Shown: piece by piece, positions 5,764-9,745 of the stretch
Layout: every line of letters begins with the position of its first letter
Numbering within the stretch: position 1 is the stretch's first letter
DNA from: CAYGBM01 sp964348225
GTDB taxonomy: Bacteria; Patescibacteriota; Minisyncoccia; Minisyncoccales; CG1-02-41-26
DNA length: 9,745 bases
Assembly: GCA_964348225.1 (NCBI GenBank)
Contig: CAYGBM010000008.1
Coordinates: 1 to 9,745 of the forward strand
Direction: 5' to 3'
The notes under the pieces: generated by a model
Told to the model about the DNA's origin: nothing
Database searches by the model: none
What the model saw: only the letters and a program-made list of their open reading frames with translations
Made by a program: the position numbers and the translations under genes

Positions 5764-6331
5764 AATTTTTGGCAAGCTCAAATGTTTTTATATTCAAGTC
5801 CCAATACTTCTCTGGCATCAGTTTCTTTATGGCTTTTAAAATTGAATCAGCACTCAGGGGAACCAGCTTCTTATGCGCTGCCAAGCCCAAAAGAAACACA
5901 CCTGCTGTCACTATCTTACCAAATTCTTTTTGGCAAATATCAGCTGCTGGAATAAAGCTTACTTTCTTGCTGAAAGTTTTAAGGGCTTTTCCAACCTCTT
6001 TGCCTGAAATCGTTTTTCCCAAAGTAGGTGTTTGATACTTATTTATCAAAAAAACTGAATTTTTAGAAGCAAACTCAACCCCAGCTAAAGCCTCTTGTTC
6101 TTCTAAAGCCAAGATTAAATCCGCCCTACCTCTTGGAATAATTGGAGAGAAAACCTCTTTATCAAACCTGATGTGGACACTCACTGACCCTCCCCTCTGG
6201 CTCAAACCGTGCAGCTCTGATGTTTTAACATCATATCCTAAATCAAGAGCAGCTTGGGCAATAAGCTGCAGCAAGGTAATCAAACCCTGCCCTCCAACTC
6301 CAGCTATAATTATATTAAAATCTTTTTTCAT
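5747..6331 (-). CDS. iorB: Indolepyruvate ferredoxin oxidoreductase, beta subunit
   Basis: This 194-residue protein (counted from the ATG at 6331) is the gamma-domain-type subunit of a 2-oxoacid:ferredoxin oxidoreductase. It shows the opening IIIAGVGGQG glycine motif (about residues 7-16), the SELHGLSQRGG block typical of IorB, and DLILALEEQEAL. It pairs with IorA to decarboxylate aryl pyruvates oxidatively to aryl-CoA, or to run the reaction in reverse, with ferredoxin. A GTG at 6337 is in frame, but the ATG is the better start. No clear SD is seen. The gene lies 64 nt after the iorA stop, with a quasi-palindrome between, and its end overlaps thiI by 17 nt. The length is normal for the family. 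Confidence 0.92.
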   Translation of the reverse strand: MKKDFNIIIAGVGGQGLITLLQLIAQAALDLGYDVKTSELHGLSQRGGSVSVHIRFDKEVFSPIIPRGRADLILALEEQEALAGVEFASKNSVFLINKYQTPTLGKTISGKEVGKALKTFSKKVSFIPAADICQKEFGKIVTAGVFLLGLAAHKKLVPLSADSILKAIKKLMPEKYWDLNIKTFELAKNYGAKK

Positions 6332-6364
6332 AATCACAAGACAAATAAATCAAATTTAGCCTTA

Positions 6365-6398
6365 TAATATAATTCTAGCGATCGCTATAATTATATTA
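6365..6398. repeat. 34-bp quasi-palindrome centred on GCGATCGC
   Basis: Positions 6365-6398 form an inverted repeat centred between 6381 and 6382, with 16 of 17 base pairs matching; only 6375/6388 fails. The centre is TAGCGATCGCTA and the flanks are pure A/T. It overlaps the TAA stop of iorA (6396-6398) and lies in the gap before iorB. It might be a hairpin that sets the relative IorA/IorB mRNA levels, a protein-binding operator, or a small palindromic repeat. No T-tract follows it. Confidence 0.85.
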
Positions 6399-8180
6399 CT
6401 TTTGTTTTTGTTTCTTTTTGGCTTGACGTTTGGCTAGCAAAGCGCAGACTTTTCTTGAAACAATAACTGACGGTTCTTGTTTTGGTATAAATTCTTTTAT
6501 TGTAGAAACCAACAAATCAAACTGGTCAACAGGGTCAAGCACTTTGACATTTTTGACCTGCACAGCCTTGGCAATATCTTCAATCTTTATCTCTGATGAT
6601 TGCTGCCCCATTCCAGTTGTGCCAGAACCCGGATTTGGCTGATGGCCTGTCATTGCAGTAATGCGGTTGTCCCCAATAATAAGCAAAATGTTTGAATTAT
6701 TATAAACAGCATTTATTAAAGCTGGAATACCAGCGTGGAAAAAAGTGCTATCTCCCATAAAAGCAATAACTTTTTGCTTACCTTCAGTAGCTTTTGCTAT
6801 GCCATGGGCTATGCCAGCTGAAGAACCCATGCAAGAAATATAGTCGTAAAGATTATGGGGTTTCAAGGCTGCTATCATATAACAGCCAATGTCCCCGCCA
6901 AAAACCACTTTTTTAACTTTATTGCCAGCCCCAATCCCGGCTTGTCCAACAGCTTTTTTAACAGCAGCAAACATTTTCCAATAAGGACAGGTAGGCACAG
7001 TACAGAATCTGGGCAAGTGCTTTATTTTCTTTGGTGATTCTTTTGGCTGTGGAAGTAGTTTTTTGCCAGCAACCTCAGCAACTGCCTTGATGACATCATC
7101 AGGCCTTAACTCCCCTACTTCTGACAAATGGCTCTTGCCAAAAATCTTTACCCTGTTAAATAATTCCGCCTTTGGCGGAATTCCCACTTTGCGGGATTTA
7201 ACAGGGTGAAGCTTGGGGTTAACATCTTTAGCTAAAGCCTGCACTTCTTTTTCCAAGTAGGGTTCTAACTCTTCAACCACTAAAACTTGTTTCAAATTCT
7301 TTATAAACTGCTTGATTTTATTTTCTGCTAAAGGATAGAAAAACCCAAGCTTTAAAACCGGCAAATCCAGCTTTAGCTCTTTCAGAGCCTCTTTTACATA
7401 TAAATAAGAAACCCCAGAACTAACAATCCCAAGCCCTGCTGAAGTCCGTGCTCCGCTAACTTGATTCAGGGGGGATTTTTCAGAAAATACTTTTATTTTG
7501 GCAATCTTTTCCAACAATTCCTTGTGCATTTCCAAGACCCTGGGTGGCATAGTAACAAACTTGTTTTTGTTTTCAATGAATTGCCCAGGAGCAAATGAAA
7601 CAGGCTTTGAGCCCAAGCCATTTATCTTTCCAAGAACAACCGGCATTTTTTGATGGGCAACCCTGGTAGTTGACCTTATCATAACCGGAATTTCAAATTT
7701 CTCTGAAATCTGAAAAGCCAGCTTTGTAAAGTCTTTGCATTCTTGAGGATCAGAAGGCTCTAAAATTGGAATATGGGCTAATTGAGCAAAAGCTCTTGAG
7801 TTTTCTTCTGACTGAGCTGAGCTATGGCAGGAAGGGTCGTCAGCCACTAAAAGCACAGTTGCTCCTTTACTGCCTGTATAGCAAAAAGGCAGTAAGCTGT
7901 CTGAAGCCACGTTCAAGCCAAAGTTTTTCATTGCGCAAAGCGATTTCAACCCAGAAAAGCTTGCCCCAATCACTGCTTCCAAAGCCACTTTCTCATTTGT
8001 TGAATATTCAAAATAAACTCCAGCGTCTTTGGCAATTTGTGAAAAAACAATACCCACTTCAGAAGAAGGTGTGCCAGGATAAGCTGCCACAAACTGCACC
8101 CCAGCCTCCAAAGCGCCCCTGACAATCGCCTCGTTCCCCAGCAAAATCGCCTTACCTGATTTTTTTAATACCCCTTCCAT
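6396..8180 (-). CDS. iorA: Indolepyruvate ferredoxin oxidoreductase alpha subunit, ferredoxin domain missing
   Basis: This 594-residue thiamine-diphosphate enzyme has an N-terminal pyrimidine-binding domain (LLGNEAI..GALEAGV..VAAYPGTPSSE, residues 13-41, with NEK near 62-64), a central domain, and a C-terminal TPP-binding domain with GGDIGCY (428-434), SAGIAHG (454-460) and the motif from GDST (476-479) to GDN (503-505). Family members usually end with a 2[4Fe-4S] ferredoxin-like domain of eight cysteines. Here the protein stops after SVIVSRKVCALL with a Lys/Gln-rich tail, so that domain is absent. The usual CPGCPHR-like motif is replaced by CTVPTCPYW (393-401). Residues 325-344 are encoded by a palindromic insert. 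It is the first gene of the operon. The TPP fold is clear, but the electron route and exact substrate are uncertain. Confidence 0.9.
   Translation of the reverse strand: MEGVLKKSGKAILLGNEAIVRGALEAGVQFVAAYPGTPSSEVGIVFSQIAKDAGVYFEYSTNEKVALEAVIGASFSGLKSLCAMKNFGLNVASDSLLPFCYTGSKGATVLLVADDPSCHSSAQSEENSRAFAQLAHIPILEPSDPQECKDFTKLAFQISEKFEIPVMIRSTTRVAHQKMPVVLGKINGLGSKPVSFAPGQFIENKNKFVTMPPRVLEMHKELLEKIAKIKVFSEKSPLNQVSGARTSAGLGIVSSGVSYLYVKEALKELKLDLPVLKLGFFYPLAENKIKQFIKNLKQVLVVEELEPYLEKEVQALAKDVNPKLHPVKSRKVGIPPKAELFNRVKIFGKSHLSEVGELRPDDVIKAVAEVAGKKLLPQPKESPKKIKHLPRFCTVPTCPYWKMFAAVKKAVGQAGIGAGNKVKKVVFGGDIGCYMIAALKPHNLYDYISCMGSSAGIAHGIAKATEGKQKVIAFMGDSTFFHAGIPALINAVYNNSNILLIIGDNRITAMTGHQPNPGSGTTGMGQQSSEIKIEDIAKAVQVKNVKVLDPVDQFDLLVSTIKEFIPKQEPSVIVSRKVCALLAKRQAKKKQKQK
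7151..7206. repeat. 56-nt three-way-junction palindrome inside iorA
   Basis: An exact 11-bp outer stem (CCCTGTTAAAT at 7151-7161 with ATTTAACAGGG at 7196-7206) encloses two hairpins: a perfect 9-bp stem AATTCCGCC/GGCGGAATT (7162-7170 with 7174-7182, 3-nt loop) and a short CCC/GGG hairpin (7183-7195). The element is in frame and encodes residues about 325-344 of IorA, including SRKVGIPPKAE, between the central and TPP domains. The layout is like a mobile palindromic repeat tolerated within a linker. The coding sequence continues normally on both sides. Confidence 0.85.
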
Positions 8181-8202
8181 ATATTTTCACAACACATTCT
8201 TT

Positions 8203-8232
8203 ATAATAGCATATTTAAAACAAAATCCACAA
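8203..8232 (-). promoter_or_regulatory. Promoter of the iorA operon
   Basis: On the minus strand an extended -10, TGC-TATTAT (8211-8203), lies about 23 nt before the iorA ATG. A poor -35, TTGTGG (8232-8227), lies 18 bp upstream. The short untranslated leader and the absence of a clear SD contrast with the orphan genes and the isomerase gene. Confidence 0.5.
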
Positions 8233-8251
8233 CTATCTAAAATTGTGAATT

Positions 8252-8287
8252 TGAGACAGGCGGAAGGAGGGTCTTCCACCTGCCTCA
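8252..8287 (-). terminator. Hairpin after the isomerase gene
   Basis: On the minus strand, GAGGCAGGTGGAAG (8286-8273) pairs with CTTCCGCCTGTCTC (8266-8253) over 14 bp with two G-U pairs and a 6-nt loop; an outer A/T pair at 8252/8287 extends it. It begins 7 nt after the TAA of the isomerase gene. No clean T-tract follows, only AAATTCACAATTTT, so it may be an imperfect terminator or an mRNA 3'-end stabiliser. Confidence 0.55.
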
Positions 8288-8294
8288 CTAGAAA

Positions 8295-9332
8295 TCACTT
8301 ACTTATTCCTATTCGCTTGTCTTCGCTGAAAGCGTCGTCAAACGCGCCAGCAGGAGGTTCAAAGTCCAGGTCCTTGACAAACTGACAGGCTTCCCTTGCT
8401 CCGTGCTCGCGATCCATCCCAGAGTCCTCCCACTCAACGCTCAAGGGACCCTGATAGCCGATGTCATTGAGGGCGCGTATGATCTCTTCGAAATTCACCC
8501 TGCCACGTCCCAGAGAACGGAAGTCCCAGTAGCGGCGAGCATCGCCAAACCCCAGATGACCGCCGAAAACGCCTGATAACCGTGGTACTTCCGACCAATA
8601 GGCATCTTTCATGTGGACGTGAAAGATGCGATCGCTGAATCGGCGTATAAACTCCACATAATCAACGCCCTGGTAGCCGAGATGGCTGGGATCATAGTTG
8701 AACCCGAAAGTCGGCCTGCCATCCAAAGCCTCAATGGCTCTTTCAGCAGATACTATGTCAAATGCAATCTCCGTGGGGTGAACTTCTAACCCGTATTTCA
8801 CGCCCACTTCATCAAACACATCTAGGATTGGATTCCATCGCTTGGCGAAATCCTCGTATCCTGCATCTATCATCTCCGGCGGTGTTGGCGGAAAGGAGTA
8901 AAGCAGATGCCAGATACTTGAGCCGGTGAAGCCGTTGACTCCGATGTCATGTCCTACTACATCTGCCAGCTTTCTGGTAGCTCGTGCGGTGTTTTTCAGT
9001 TCCTCAGCCGCCCTCTGTCTGACACCTTCAGGATCACCATCGCCCCAGACATGAGGAGAAACAATGGCTTTGTGCCGCTCGTCAATCCTGTCGCATACAG
9101 CCTGCCCTTCTAGGTGAGTACTTATTGCCCAGACACCAAGCCCTTTGCCTTCGATTAAGGCACACTTATTCTTGCAGTAATCCGGGTCTTCCATTGCTTC
9201 AGTTACTTTGAAATGGTCGCCCCAGCAGGCGAGTTCAACGCCGTCATAGCCCATCGCTTTTGCTTTATCCGCCAGTTCCTCTAGGGGCAAGTCTACCCAT
9301 TGTCCTGTAAAAAGCGTCACTGGTCTTGCCAT
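8295..9332 (-). CDS. Sugar phosphate isomerase/epimerase-like TIM barrel protein (AP endonuclease 2 superfamily)
   Basis: This 345-residue protein matches the xylose-isomerase-like TIM-barrel family. It opens with FTGQWVDLPLEELADKAKAMGYDGVEL (residues 8-34, cited here by its ends FTGQW and DGVEL). Likely metal ligands are Glu183 in LEVHP, Asp214 and His217 in NYDPSHLG, His240 in HVHMKD, and Glu300 in VEWED. It probably isomerises or epimerises a sugar or inositol-like compound in the cytoplasm; the substrate is unknown. A strong SD (AAAGGAGT, 9346-9339) lies 6-7 nt before the ATG. The gene is visibly richer in G+C than its neighbours: 35 of 60 bases at 8521-8580, against 22 of 60 at 4741-4800 in thiI. 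It has its own promoter and 3' hairpin, so acquisition by transfer is plausible. No related catabolic gene lies beside it. Confidence 0.9.
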   Translation of the reverse strand: MARPVTLFTGQWVDLPLEELADKAKAMGYDGVELACWGDHFKVTEAMEDPDYCKNKCALIEGKGLGVWAISTHLEGQAVCDRIDERHKAIVSPHVWGDGDPEGVRQRAAEELKNTARATRKLADVVGHDIGVNGFTGSSIWHLLYSFPPTPPEMIDAGYEDFAKRWNPILDVFDEVGVKYGLEVHPTEIAFDIVSAERAIEALDGRPTFGFNYDPSHLGYQGVDYVEFIRRFSDRIFHVHMKDAYWSEVPRLSGVFGGHLGFGDARRYWDFRSLGRGRVNFEEIIRALNDIGYQGPLSVEWEDSGMDREHGAREACQFVKDLDFEPPAGAFDDAFSEDKRIGISK

Positions 9333-9500
9333 TTTCCTACTCCTTTCTCTTTTTCACTACTTCTTGTGTTTGTACAGGGTTGAAAAAAAACCAACAAAAA
9401 AAGACCACCTCCTCCCTTTCTATTCTTATTGCTTCTTCTTTTTTTCTTCCTTTTTCTTTCACTATCCTCTCATAGCCGCATTTTGAATATCCTAATTAAA
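9333..9500 (-). promoter_or_regulatory. Long purine-rich leader of the isomerase gene
   Basis: The stretch between the promoter and the ATG is about 160 nt and is strongly purine-biased on the minus strand, with repeated GAAAAAG/GAAGAA tracts. A second SD-like GGGAGGAGGTGG lies near 9408-9419, about 75-85 nt before the ATG, but no ATG follows it closely. I see no convincing long stem. It may be an unstructured leader or hold a vanished upstream peptide start. Confidence 0.35.
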
Positions 9501-9528
9501 AGTTTAAACCCCAACAAAAAATTGTCAA
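9501..9528 (-). promoter_or_regulatory. Sigma70-type promoter of the isomerase gene
   Basis: On the minus strand a consensus -35 TTGACA (9528-9523), a 16-bp spacer ATTTTTTGTTGGGGTT and a -10-like TAAACT (9506-9501) can be read. The -10 box is weak, but the T-run then G-rich spacer matches the two promoters at 622-649 and 1266-1293. Confidence 0.5.
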
Positions 9529-9642
9529 GCTTTATGCTCTAAAGATTCAAGCATCAGGCTTCCAGCAAAAACAAAGAGAGATAAACCTCACTTTGTTTTT
9601 AAAGAATATCTTTTCATCAGAAGGGCATTTGTTATAACACTT

Positions 9643-9745
9643 ATTGAAGAAAAAGCCCAAGAGATCAAAAACCTGCAGACAAAAGGCAATGTTGTTGCTA
9701 TGGTTGGCGATGGCATTAACGATGCCCCTGCTTTAGCTCAAGCTG
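9643..9745 (+). pseudogene. P-type metal/cation ATPase fragment (HAD hinge region), no start
   Basis: On the plus strand the frame from 9643 reads EEKAQEIKNLQTKGNVVAMV and then GDGINDAPALAQA. This is the P-domain hinge motif of P1B-type (CopA-like) ATPases and relatives, which pump metal ions across the membrane. The frame is open from 9508 after a TAA at 9505. Before about 9643 the translation no longer resembles the family, and there is no in-frame ATG, GTG or TTG ahead of the motif. The N-terminal two thirds of the enzyme are therefore missing here. The piece continues off the window edge. It is most likely a 5'-truncated remnant; an assembly junction is another possibility. Confidence 0.7.

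Noticed and set aside
7766..8122. Open plus-strand frame of 118 codons opposite iorA
   Set aside because: The translation is low in recognisable structure, and the minus strand there encodes the clear pyrimidine-binding domain of IorA.
9390..9480. Pyrimidine-rich stretch as a low-complexity repeat array or replication origin
   Set aside because: There is no regular period and no DnaA-box cluster. It reads as the purine-rich untranslated leader of the isomerase gene on the minus strand.
1..9745. CRISPR array or complete defence system
   Set aside because: No series of regularly spaced direct repeats and no cas, nuclease-toxin or restriction genes were seen. The repeats present are single palindromes.

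Overview
The window carries a compact bacterial gene cluster with every intact gene on the minus strand, so transcription runs from right to left. The lineage cannot be fixed from one window. The single-domain ComEC-like hydrolase coupled to a long adenylate-kinase-like protein, and the AT-rich core genes with weak ribosome binding sites, look like what I know from Candidate Phyla Radiation bacteria (Patescibacteria/Parcubacteria). IorAB and DUF1858 suggest an anaerobic lifestyle. The stop codons used, including TGA, fit the standard code.

Layout in transcription order. (1) 9745-9508: a plus-strand remnant with the P-type ATPase GDGINDAP motif and no start, followed by a promoter and long leader. 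(2) 9332-8295: a G+C-richer sugar phosphate isomerase/epimerase-like TIM-barrel gene with a strong Shine-Dalgarno (SD) site and a 3' hairpin; it looks acquired. (3) 8180-3486: a tight five-gene operon of iorA, iorB, thiI, an SDR dehydrogenase and a DUF1858 protein, closed by a perfect 18-bp inverted repeat. (4) 3333-1397: a ComEC-like metallo-beta-lactamase protein whose TGA overlaps the ATG of a nucleotide-kinase-like gene. (5) 1293-53: two unrecognised genes that are diverged tandem copies of one another, each with its own promoter, a leader of about 135 nt and a strong SD. (6) 40-1: the 5' half of a probable tRNA-Gly.

IorA and IorB should together form a 2-oxoacid:ferredoxin oxidoreductase. 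This IorA, however, lacks the C-terminal ferredoxin domain and has an altered cysteine motif. ThiI lacks a rhodanese domain, so it needs a separate sulfur donor. DUF1858 (CLTCP) is a possible redox or sulfur partner, but that is inference.

The most unusual signals are these: the duplicated orphan genes with conserved promoter and leader; palindromic elements inside the reading frames of iorA and thiI; a 34-bp quasi-palindrome over the iorA stop codon; and a promoter layout (16-bp spacer, T-run then G-rich) shared by the two orphan genes and the isomerase gene but not seen upstream of the core operons.
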